NCBI GenBank assembly: GCA_021292105.1
Contig: CM037861.1
Location: forward strand, 25,785,110-25,849,109
Direction: 5' to 3'
From: Anadara kagoshimensis
Taxonomy: Eukaryota > Mollusca > Bivalvia > Arcoida > Arcidae
Length of the DNA: 64,000 nucleotides
Below, piece by piece: positions 12,746 to 25,500 of this stretch. Numbering within the stretch: the first letter of the stretch is position 1; each line of letters opens with the position of its first letter. A model generated the notes under the pieces. It was given only the letters and a program-made list of their open reading frames with translations, was not told the DNA's origin and ran no database searches. The position numbers and the translations under genes are program-made.

Positions 12746-13234
12746 AAGCCGAGCTGAGTTGAGACAGACAGACAGACAGACAGGTAATTTTGTTAGAAGT
12801 ATCATAAACCCTATAGTCTACCAAGCTCCAACCACCAGATGGATAAAACAACGTTATCCTCGTTTCTAATGAGATTCGCCGTGAATAAACATTGTAACTA
12901 ACTTTTGGCACCGATTTGTAAACTTAACTAACAATAATGCTATGAGTTTTAGTACTCGCTACTCAGACATTGAATCTACAACATTAAACATGTTACCAGA
13001 TCACCTGTAGTAGTAGACACACTTAAGATGATATATGAACGGACTAAAAGAACAAACTCTAATCTTAGAAATGATGATCGTATTGTCACACCGTGTGTTT
13101 ATATAAATATACTAGATTTAATTATTAAATCAAAATGTATTGCTTAAGTTATTTCAGTGACGACAATCACAATGATTTAACTGCTATTGTAATTCTGACT
13201 TCTTCATTAAAATATGACAATTATTCATTTACAG
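12746..13234. other. Region just upstream of the NDNF start exon
   Basis: Begins with a short CAGA microsatellite (about 12764-12782). The rest is unique and AT-rich. If NDNF has an untranslated first exon it must lie here or further upstream, but no donor or promoter can be singled out. Confidence 0.4.
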
Positions 13235-13241
13235 GATCACG

Positions 13242-13468
13242 ATGATACGGCTCTTGGATACTATAGGATACTTATTATTTCTAACGAATCTAATGCTAAT
13301 TTTGATACCATACTACCCTGCAGCACAAGGACAGCCTTTACCCTCTAACACGGATCATCACGATGATTTTTACTTTCCTAATGATATTGATGAGAGATTC
13401 TACGACACAAAAATTTTACCTGATGGAAATGAAGTCTCACAATACTTATTTCATAATGAACCTTCAAG
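13242..13468 (+). CDS. NDNF: NDNF coding exon 1 (signal peptide and N-terminus)
   Basis: This exon codes residues 1-75 and two bases of codon 76. The ATG at 13242 is the first in the frame and is followed by a hydrophobic stretch (YLLFLTNLMLILIPYY) with a plausible cleavage site near AAQGQ. The mature start DDFYFPNDIDERFYD leads into ILPDGNEVSQYLF, the NDNF hallmark. The donor is TCAAG|GTAAGC, with GT at 13469-13470. A polypyrimidine-poor but valid acceptor ends at 13234 (TTTACAG), so the exon probably starts at 13235 with 7 nt of 5' UTR. Transcription would then begin further upstream in an exon that I cannot place. Confidence 0.93.
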
Positions 13469-13510
13469 GTAAGCAAAGTTAATTTTTTTTTTATTTATGG
13501 TAAAATGTTT

Positions 13511-13567
<57 letters not shown>

Positions 13568-16500
13568 TCTTCTTCTTCATTAAGAGTCTAATAACTGTTT
13601 ACATGTATGTGATTGTGATACTTTAAAGTTTTCTTACACATGCATTAACTGGTACTGTTGACATGTAAATTTGCACTTATTATCATTGAGTATTTTGTTA
13701 GATGGCATTGATATGTTCCTATTTTGTTACAAAATTCATAACGAATCATTATCGTTGTTGGTGAAAATCGAATAATTGAATATTAGATATGTTTAAATTA
13801 AATTTTTTATTGATATTTAAGCTTATTTTACATGGGTATACACATGTATAGTAGCAGGTCTTTTTGCAATAGACATTTTTACTTTACTTGTTCAACAATG
13901 TCATTGACTGCATCTTTTGAGCTTTTGATCAGCGTTCGAACACCTTTCAAGTATCCAGAAATACTTAATGATACCGTTGCGATGGATCTCCGTTTTGTTG
14001 ACGGGTCTCTTGCTTTTTGATGACACAATACAGCCCATGTTCAGCTATTGAACCATTGCTCTACGTCAATGAGATATGAGCCTAGTATGATTCAATATGT
14101 TTTTGTTTATGTGCGTATAATACTGTATATTAAAACCATGTTTTTGTGGCCCTAATAGACAGGTTTTGTTGTACGTAAGTGGATTTGAATATTTTCATAC
14201 CATGTGTATATATAAACCTGTCTATAAAGGACAATTAAGATAGTTAAAGTAGTCTGTGGGCAGGTGGTCTTTATAAAGAGATCTAAATCACACAAATACA
14301 GAGCAATTGGAATAAATACAATTCTGGTCTTTAAAAGCAATTGAGGTGGCCTTTGTATGTTCGACTATATACATAACTTTATACACATAAATAAAGAGCA
14401 ATTGGAAAAAAAAATCTGGCCTTTAAATGCAAGTGGTCCTTATATAGGGGTGACTTTTAATGCAGGTTCGACTGTATATATAAATTTATTATTTTGTTAA
14501 ATCTTCACTTGTATTTTTTATTTTATTTTGTATCTACTTATATATATTAAGTAGTTACACACTACTGTCTACTATAAGTAAAGTACAGACATAGTACCTG
14601 TTAGGTGTCTACAGAAGGTGTTCTAATCTCTCACTATAAGTTATACTACCTGTTACTTCAATTACTTACTCCCCTCAGAAGTTTACACAGACAAAAATTA
14701 ATGATATAATCATATAATGTAGTTTACAACTTAGTAAAGTGTTACTCGTCTACGAAAAGAAATTCGGCATATAGATGTAGAACAATTTTTGTATATGTAC
14801 CTTTTTACAGTAATAATGTTGTTGCGCTAATACTGGTGTACTGAGTTGAGTTGAGTAATGGTGTTTAACGTCCCAGTCAAGAATATTTCACTTATATCGA
14901 GACGTCACTAGCTATAGGCGAAGGTGCAGAAATTTTGCCTGTGAGTTGCGCTGATGGCATTATACAGCAGAGTTCTTTATCGTGCCAAGCCTACCAAGAC
15001 ACGGAACCTCGTTTATTTTAAGTTCCCATCCGAAAGAAGCATGACTTTGATAATGCCGAATGCTTGGCAAAAGAACAGTCACTACCCACTTTCAAGTCTT
15101 GGGTCAGACCCGGTCGGCGCTCGAACCCACGGCCTCACACTTACGGAGCGAGCACTCTACCAACTGAGCTACCGCAGTGGTTAGTAAGCATATAGATGTA
15201 GAACATGTACCTTTTTACTGTGATGGTGCTGTTACACTTATACTAATGTACTGACTGATCATGAAAAGACGGGGTCTCGTTAGTTCAGCTACTGGTTCAT
15301 ATAACCAGCTCTAACAAGGGTATTACACTTTTACAAAATGAAATGTGAAATTTTATGTCGCACCTTTAAAACTTCGATTTTGACATTACACAGCAGTAAA
15401 ACATACTTTGATCCACTAATGAGACAAGGGTGAAATGGTGTTAAATATACACTTACCATAAAAGTTATCACCAAATGATTGTATGGTTATACTGATTATG
15501 TATATGTGTATTATAATCTATTTTATTTATTTCATATTTTAATTTATTTCATTTGTTTTAAACATCCATTTGTTTCATGCGTTGAGCAGTAAGTGGTTTC
15601 ATGTTTGAGCAGTCATTGATTTCATGTTTAAGCATTAACTGATTTCATGTTTTTGGGCAGTCAGTTTTTGTTCTTAGAGAATTCAATGGTTTCATTTCTT
15701 GAGCATTCATTAATTTCATATTTTCATATGCCATTGATTTCATGTTTTAGCTATCATTGATTTCATGTTTGGGGCATGTTTTGAAAAAAAATTGATTTAA
15801 ACGCATTAATTGTGACTGTGACTCTAGCACTTGGTACTGCGTGCTTTATAGTTAGTTACACATGTAATTACGAGGGCATTTTGGGTGCTTCATTGTGGTA
15901 TGCTGTAGAGCTACCAAAAACTGTGCTAAAGAAATTAAAGGGGTTACAGTCGATAAAGAATATGAAATATGAAAATGCAACTTCTAACAAAAGAATGTAA
16001 AACGGAGACATCCCAAACACTGTCAGTTCAGTTTCCATGTTCATATGGTATGTACTGCATTTCTGCATACTGTTTCGGGAAGGCGTTTGGCTCAAAGCTG
16101 TGAATACCTTTTAAACGACTCAAATCAACACACTAGTAAAATGACCATATGTGTATTTGCTGACTTCTCTAGATAGAGGGAGATAGGATTAAGTTCAAAA
16201 CACGAATGGATTAAATTCTTTATGTAAAATAACAATATCATTGACTTTATAAGTCGGTTTAGCTGTGGCTGACCTCTGGCTAGTTATCGAAATATTTACA
16301 TTACATGTTTTCATTACCTATTTATTTTTATTTAATAGCTTTTATTAAACTTTGAATCAAATTTTTATTTTTTGTCTACATCCAAATAACAATGATTATT
16401 TTGGCGGTAAATACCCTTAAGGTGTATGACCTTGCAGATTTTTTGGAATTTTCTCATAAACACGATTATGAATGGAAATAAATAGCGTTTGTATTATGAT

Positions 16501-19500
16501 CAATATTTCTCACAGTAGGACATCGCTTGAAATCTTATCCAAAATTTTAATGAATAGATCCTACCTATCATATGTAGCAACATGGCTTCAATTACAATTT
16601 TATTAAGACATTTTGCTTCTCAACTTTGATTGCACTTCTACTAAGTACATTATTTAGACGTTTTTCGAGTTTAGTGAGTTGAGTAATGGTGTTTAACGTC
16701 CCAGTCAAGAAAATTTCACTTATATCGAGACGTCGCCATCTATAGGCGAAGATGCAGAAATTTTACCTATGCGAGCACTCTACTAACTGAGCTACCGCAC
16801 TGTTGTTAGACGTTTCCTGAGAATTGTTGGTAGTTTGTTTTTAATTTTGCTAATAAAGATTATCGTCCTAATAAAGATTATCGGAATTTTAAACATTTAA
16901 TCGCAATAAAAAACAAAGACGAAACATTATTCTTCCATTAAAAATTAAAAATAATTTGTCCATAAAAGAGGACTTTTATTCTGCTGAACTTGCAAAAATT
17001 AATTTACTTTTGTCAATGTGGAAAACGCATTTTTGTATATTAAAGTCTCGTGGCGTTAATAAACATTTCAAGAGAGGGAGAAGGGCACTGTGGTCAATTG
17101 GTCTAAAGCGCGTTAACATCACAGCGTCTCTCATCGCCTAGGTCCGAACGCCACTCGGAACAGATCCTAGGGTTTTAGGAATTCTATTTTTTCGTTTGCC
17201 GATGGTCGGCGGTTTTCTCCGGTCACTCCAACACTCCATGATCTGGATCATTCGATTTAAGTCAAATAATCTTGACTGGAGATTAAAACTCCATTACGCT
17301 ATTCCACTCCATATACATTTCATTGAACCAAAAGAAACATAGTCCTCAGTGTAATGACCGACTCATAACTTGTCATAATTCAACTTTGGTTTATATACAG
17401 AACACGCGGAAACATACTAGCATTTGGACTGCATGGAGACATAGACATATATATCAATGATGTGACAATGCTTTGATCTCTATATAATATAAACTTTATT
17501 ACTTCAATTAATCATGGTTTTAATTTAACCCAGTTTTATTATTGGCAGTCTGTGTTCAAAAATTAGTTTGTTTGACATTCGCTTGTCCAAAATTAATTAC
17601 ATTTATGTATGCTGCAATGTTGCAAATTACTGCCACAAAAATGGTCAAATCCGGTTTGTACCAACTCCTAATTCATTAGGCGTTGTTGACTTCATTAGGC
17701 ATTTGACTTTAATAGGAGTTGTTAGAGTGGTTAAATCAGAACTTTTCACTGCTGCAAAAATCACAAAAAAAACTTGTCTTTGTGTTAGTTTACTTTATGC
17801 ATGAATTTTCAGATATTGTTTTTAAACAACCTTTTTTAATCTGTTCTTTTGTCAACGGCCAATGCTAAGCTATCTCAGTTATCCAAAGACGATTAAGCGA
17901 GCGGAAGCAACTTTGCACTTAGTAACATCTCTGATTAGTCGCTTCATAGACAAACGAGAAACAGTTTTAAAAGATGGCTTTGTTCTTGCAAATTTTATTC
18001 ATCCTGTCTGGGAACGTGGTGCACACACCCATTATATTCTAGTGATTTGTCAGGTGCATGAGTGATGTCTTAGACGGATATGTTAAAAATTCGAATACAT
18101 ATTTTTGTATCATGACAGACTCTGAATTAATATGCTTCATCATTTAGAAGTTTAAAAAAATGATCTTATCTATTTGGTTGGAGAATACATGTATATATGA
18201 CTGCAGAATAAAGTGAAATATGATGTGCAGTTGCAAACGAATGGTACCAACTCTAATTTCAACACGCCCTTAACTGTATACTAGATATTTAAATCTGTTT
18301 AATTAATAGTTTTAGATTTTAACCTTTGAGCTAAATACATGATAAAATCGATCTTTTTATCGTAGTATGATTATAAAGACAATTTTTAGTTTGCTTTTTT
18401 GTCACGCCAATTGCGAAATCTCGGAATATAAATTAACTGTTTAGCGAATGCACTATAGAGAAGCACAAATGAAGTTTTAATAATATCTGTTTTGGTTGGT
18501 TTAATAGTGTTGGGGTTTCTGTTGAAATTACGCTTCGTATTGCATACGCGTTGATTTTACTGCAATGTAGGAGTGTTTTTCAACTTCCCATTTTGGTATT
18601 ATTTTTGTTAAAACATTGGCATCCTCTCTCTTTCACCACCAACACCAATCTTCAATCCTCTCTCGTTCACTACCGCTACCACAACCACCACCAGAACCAA
18701 AACAACAACAATTATTGAATAGCATTCTGTTGCAGTAGCATTGTTCAAACTATCCAGACATGTATAATTTACTTCATTTTGAAACAATCTATATCCCTGT
18801 TACATTGAAAATTATAAACTTCTGTCGCTAGTAAAAGTATTGACGCTGATTGTTCCGTATTGCATCAAACAATTTTTCCGGAGCACCTGGCCTCATTTCT
18901 ATGACGGAAGTTCATGTGTATAACCTAACTTGTCAGTTTCAAAGTTTTTACTTTGCTTCTGAATTGTGATTCGAGCATGGATAAGTATGTTTTTTTTATC
19001 ATATTATAATAATCAGTAGCTCACTAATTTACTTTCGCCTCTGGTCGTTGATGCCATTCTAAACACATGGTTGCAGTCTTCACCGTGCGGTTTGTTGCTG
19101 AATCTGTGGTGTCGTGTCTTCTTTTTAATGTGTTATGGTTGCTCTTACCATTGCCAAACTTTTTCGCTATTCAAATGTAAGTTACAAATGTTATATATAT
19201 ATATAGAGAGAGATAGAATGCTCGTTTTAAACCACACATGAAGTGGTGACCTAACGTTTGTTTAAGAGGAGGGAATTATTTTAGAAGCAACAAAAAGGGT
19301 TGTTTATAGTCATAAGACTTTATTTATGCTGTATATAAAGCTTTGGTGTTATACGGTAGGTTAACCATTTTGTTACGTGGTATGTTAGAGTTACATTAGT
19401 AAAAACTGCGTGGTTCACAGACACTAGTGTTAATCTCAACAGAGTTTATCTTAGAGGTTGTATAATAATAACACCGAGTTGTTATCGTGTAGTTATAGCT

Positions 19501-22500
19501 TTTATAGCTGTAACTCTTTGATCTTTACGTCTGGTAATTCTTAGTTATTACTTGCTGTTGTGCTAAGACTAATTCGCTGCTGCTGTTGTTACTCATGTAT
19601 GCTTACCATTATGTCTGCTCACACTGGTTGTGTGTTCGAACACAGTTACAATGCCAATCAGTGCTGTGCGAAGACTAATTCCCTACTACTGATGTTACTT
19701 ATGTCTGCTTACCGCGGTTGTGTGTTCGAACACGGTAACCATTCACTTGGTGCTGTGTGAAGTGTAATTCGCCGCTGCTTTTGTTGTTACTTATGTCTGC
19801 TCACACTGGTTGTGTGTTCGAACACGGTAACAATGCCACTTGGTGCTGTGCGAAGTGTAATTCGCTGCTGCTGTTGTTACTTATGTCTGCTTACTGTGGT
19901 TGTGTGTTCGAACACGGTAACAATGCCACTTGCTGTTGTGTGAAGTGTAATTCGCTGCTGTTGTTGTTACTTATGTCTGCTTAACGCGGTTGTGTGTTCG
20001 AACACGGTAACCATTCACTTGGTGCTGTGTGAAGTGTAATTCGCCGCTGCTTTTGTTGTTACTTATGTCTGCTTACCGTGGTTGTGTGTTCGAACACGGT
20101 AACAATGCCACTTGCTGCTGTGTGAAGTGTAATTCGCCGCTGCTTTTGTTGTTACTTATGTCTGCTCACACTGGTTGTGTGTTCGAACACGGTAACAATG
20201 CCAATCAGTGCTGTGCGAAGACTAATTCCCTACTGCTGATGTTACTTATGTCTGTTTACCGCGGTTGTGTGTTCGAACACGGTAACCATTCACTTAATGC
20301 CGTGTGAAGTGTAATTTGTCGCTGCTTTTGTTGTTACTTATGTCTGCTCACACTGGTTGTGTGTTCGAACACGGTAACAATGCCACTTGGTGCTGTGCGA
20401 AGTGTAATTCGCTGCTGATGTTGTTACTTATGTCTGCTTACCGTGGTTGTGTGTTCGAACACGGTAACAATGCCACTTGCTGCTGTGTGAAGTGTAATTC
20501 GCTGCTGTTGTTGTTACTTATGTCTGCTTATAGTGGTTGTGTGTTCGAACACGGTAACAATACCCCTTGGTGCTGTTTGAAGACATTCGCTGCTGCTGTT
20601 GTAATTTATGTCTGCTTATCGTGGTTGTGTGTTCGAACGAAGTTACTATGTTCACTTGTTAATCATCGATAACATGATTTGTAAATGAAAATAATATACT
20701 TGGCAAAAAATAATGCAAACAAGGACATGAAACAACAAACGAATAAATAAAACCAACCGAAAGACAAGATACAAAACTTAATAAAACCACTGATAAACAA
20801 ATCATCAAAAATATTGTCAATCATTTCATTCTAAAAAGGTTTAATCTATAATTTGAATAGACAAGGCGCTTGCTCTTCCGGAGCACAAGGTCCCACTTCC
20901 CTTGTGAAACTTCACAACTGAATTCCCAGTTTTTCAAAATTTTACTTTGCTTTGGGATTGTGATTTGGACACGGATTTGTATGCATTTGCTTAAATATTG
21001 TACTTATAGATTCAATTGTTACTAAAACTGTCTTAATTAAACAATTTAGTTTTAAGTTCATCAAATTGATGCAAAACATTTTATAACAATTGATAATGTT
21101 TTGTAACTACTTGTGTTCCATAACTTATTTGTTATACGACTGCCAGTGGAATGCATCCCTGAATATTTTAGGAACTATGGAATCAAATCGTTTTGGGTTT
21201 GTTTATGTTTTATGGATTGAGAGAAAGAAAGAAAGAATATAAATTTGTATACATGTAACATGATGAATCTTTAGGTTATTTATTACACACACGCTCAATT
21301 ACTTTACATTACTTGTTTATTTATTGATGCCATCATCAACATGATAGTTATACATATTTGTGGTCAGGTAGTCTATGATAGAGACTTTGGCAGTCAGTCG
21401 ATGCACAAACATCAAATAAACCTGGTAATTATTTGATAAGACACCGTGTGATGACCCGAGTATATCATTTATTCTTATCGGCCAATTATAGAACAATTAT
21501 CACACTTTTTAAATATATATTGCCAAGGTACTGCCATGCAGTCAATGTTTAGATATTGCCCTGATTATAAAGGACCTGGACGATATCGCGCACTACAAAC
21601 AATTCACCATATTATAAAAGCCCTGTTCCTGTGGTACGTCTTGCAGTGTTGTAACAATAAACATTGTATACTTTAATGTATGTTCCTTGGTCATTACAAC
21701 TCTTCAAATTTCCATAATCATCGCACCGCAAATTGCGCGCGTGCATCTGTGTGCTTGTGTTTTATTTTTCAATTCAGACAATTTGTAATGAAAATCTGAA
21801 TCTTTATCGTACATGATGCAGCCAATGTGTAATCTCCATCATTTTATTTTGTCAAAAGTGATGTATCACTTTCTAATCTTTTCTATCGTCTGCTATCGAT
21901 TATGTCTTAATGACGTTAAAAATGGAAATACCATGACGTCATTGGTTTAAGAGGAAATAAACATGGCCAAAACGGCCAAAAATGAAATATTATTATATAA
22001 TTAGTATCGCAGATAGTGTTCAAAATCATGCAGTTTAATCGCCTACAAACTTGTACTTGTACAAACTTTGCATGCGTTGCAAGGTTAAGGTTATAATTTA
22101 AGACTGCGATACACTTTTTTATACCTTCCGATTTTTTATGACTGTAACTCATCATCGTATTCTTTAATCAGCGATTCCTACTGCATAATTCATCATTAAC
22201 AACCTGTGCTGCTATATACCAACAGATACGTAATATCAGACATCCTGTGGAATCTAATATGTGTATCCTGTAGCCACGTCTTCAAAATCAAACTCCTCTT
22301 ACCAACCGTCCTACTTTGACAAACCTCTATAACTGGTTATAAATGCTCCTTCTGTAGTTGGCTTCCGAATAGTGTCAGAATTGCAATAAATTTGAACATA
22401 AACCGAGTCACCTTTCCAACATTATCAGTTAGTTTGGTGTCGTTTGGTTCGAGAAGTGTCATCATTATCTGTGATGGTGTGATGGTGCCATTAATTTCCG

Positions 22501-25500
22501 TTCCTGTTCCATCACGTTTTGAGGCTCAGTTTCCTCGTCGGTCTGGTCTTAAATATCATTAGCTCATGAATGATATGACGCCCTATTTAACAGGTCATTT
22601 TGGTAATTTACATCTTCATTTTTGTTTGAATCAGTGTAGACGTTCACCGATAGACATTGTGTTGACATTACTGAAAAAGTTACAGTGCTCATTGAATAAC
22701 TATACAATTATGCTTTTTGCAATAAATAAAAAGTCTTTAACTTAGTAACAGGTAATAGTTGCCTAACAATAAAACGAACGAAACTAAAAATGAACAGACT
22801 AGATTAAAACACTTAAGTGGAGCGATGGCGTATTACGACCCAGTCAAAATTCTTTCACGTACCCGGTATATCGGGCAGCTTTTGGATGGCTTCAGGAAAC
22901 CGGAGTGTCCTAAGAAAACCACCGACCTTCTTCGGCAAGCAAACTGATAAACTTTGTAACGCTAGGATCTGTCCAGAATGGGATTCGAGCCTAGTTGGTG
23001 ACGGACGCTATGATCATCCTTAATCCGGCGTTTGAGACATTTTGGCCAGCTAGACCCCGATCTAAGCAGTGCAATCATGCCTTAAGTTGAAATACATATC
23101 AGTTTGGGAACAGACTAGAAAAACCCGACCTCAAATTTTATATACAGTTTATTCAATTATATGTAAGAGTTTTAGTTTATTTAGACATAATACACTATAA
23201 TCACAGTGTTTTATTCTATATATGCATAAAAATATAACTTATAATAAAAGTGCATTCATTAAACCCAGTACTAACATGATCGTCTATCATTAAAGGAACT
23301 CTGTTTAACTTGATCCAGTATTTTACCGACGGAGCTTAAATTTCAACTTTTTAACGAGATATTTTTTATTTAATCTCAGGATTTAAAATTGAAATGCGTT
23401 AATGGGATGGATATTGGTTTATTTAGGTGCAAGTTGTGCAACGATTTAGGATTTAGAAATTCTCTTTAACAGGTTCATCATTGTTAAAAAATGAACCCGA
23501 TTTGTACGCCTGTGTTACAGTTCGTTGATGGTGATTTTTAAATGTATCTTATTTATTACGCATCAGAATATAGGACAGTCCCGTCAATTTAGTTGTGTTA
23601 AGTTACGTTTACTCACATAATATATACCTATGAACATATTTCTACGCTAATTCACTTTATCTACAGACGCTGTCAAAATGCATTTATCTTATTTTAATGT
23701 TCATTAAAAACAGGTTAGTATTTACTTGCATTGTAGTCAGGTTTTTTTCCTTTATATACATCGTCTCAGTGAGTGGCCTCACTTCAAAAGGTTTTCTTTA
23801 ATAATTATATTTGCCACCTTTTAAAAATTACCCCTTGTTGATCGGCTTGTAATTCCATCCAGATGTACGGAACGAGCTTACTGACAATCTGTTAGAGTTT
23901 GCACTGTTTTGCTTCTTATATATATATATATACCATCATTACGAAGACTTTTCTAAGTGGATCACCTGCCTGGATAACTACATCATATTGTTTAATTAGC
24001 AGATGAGTCAAGATTGACTACGGTACCGTTGTGTAGGTATATACGCTAACGAGACATGTGGGCCGTTCTGACAACCATTACCTTCAGACACAATATACTT
24101 TAACTAGCTACTCGCACGCGACATTGTAATATTTTATTTAAAATAATATTTTTTGCATGGATTGAAGAAAATATTTGAATTGTTATTTTTAAGCTTCAAA
24201 GAAATATATTCTTGATAATTACCTGTTTAAGTAGGAAAACATAAATAATAAAATATAAAATTGATTGTATTTCCTCGAGTGGAGGTCAAACATGAAATGA
24301 CTACACAGACATACCCTTAAAGCCACCTGACTGTGGGAAAATATTACCAATAAAGAGTTTCCTGGTTCAAATCTCTCTTTAATTGTTTTTGCATTTACTT
24401 TACTTGTTTTAAAACTATTTATAATACTGTAATAATTATATTTTCTATTGAATTTTTCAACATAAAGTGTTTTATATTCTTTAACTAATGACAAGAGCTT
24501 TCTTAAATTTCCAGCAAATGAAAATGATTTTTTCCTGCTCAAAATGTGTCCTCGCCAGATTTAAAGTGCAAACAATAAAAATTGAAATTTGAAGACAACC
24601 ACTTTGTGTGATTTTATTTATGAAAATACACATATTATTTCTAGATATTTAAGTTATTTCAAATATGTTTTAAAATTAGTATCGCTTTTGTATACATTTC
24701 TTCTAAATAAATCATAAAGTCACTGAAATGACTTCTAGTTTGTTCAGAGATCAGCAAGTGATATCATATCATCTATATATGTCAGTAAGATAAAATGCTT
24801 GTACTTTTAAACTCTTGTATAAAATGTTAGTTTTTAAAATTGTTAAAAGTGCTAGATTTTTTAACAATTTTTAAAAGTTTAAAATCACGACGTCATTACA
24901 CAGTTGAGAGTATCCATCATCTGATCTCCTATACGATTAAGCTAGTCGTATTGATGTTACGCAGATGCGCGTAACAATGATATACTTTTTGTTTTAATAA
25001 ACTCCAACTAAAGTCTTTTTGTTTAATGCGTCCTAATTTTTGTTCATATCTTACTACTAATTATTGTTAAATAAGAGAAGATAAATGATATTTTAAGTAC
25101 TTTAACCGCACCACCAACATTGTCTATTGTAAAATAAGAGAAGATAAGTGTTTAAGTACTGTAACCACACCACCAGTATATAGACAATGTTGACTTTCTT
25201 TTATCTTTTAATTGTGTTTAAAATAATTTTAAAAATATATATATACCGGTCCATGTTCAAACACAATCACAAAACGCAAAGTTAAAACTTTTAAATATTG
25301 CAAAATAAGTTAGACAGCTTGAATTTCCACCAGGGTAGGGAGTCTGTGTGTTCATATCAAGCTACCTACACCCGCCACTTGTAAAATTAAAAATTGATTC
25401 TTACAAACGCTTGTTGATCAGGCTTGGTGAACCTTTACGAACATTGTTTGGGATCCTTTAGCTAAGCAAGTTGTAAGATTCCGTCGTCCAAATGAGGTTG

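Noticed and set aside
19560-20672. Chain of Cys-rich open frames (units like GCVFEHGNNATCCCVKCNS) across the 90/92-bp satellite
   Set aside because: The frames arise because 90 is a multiple of three. The 92-bp units break them, they lie in an NDNF intron on a satellite, and there are no splice or start signals tying them together.
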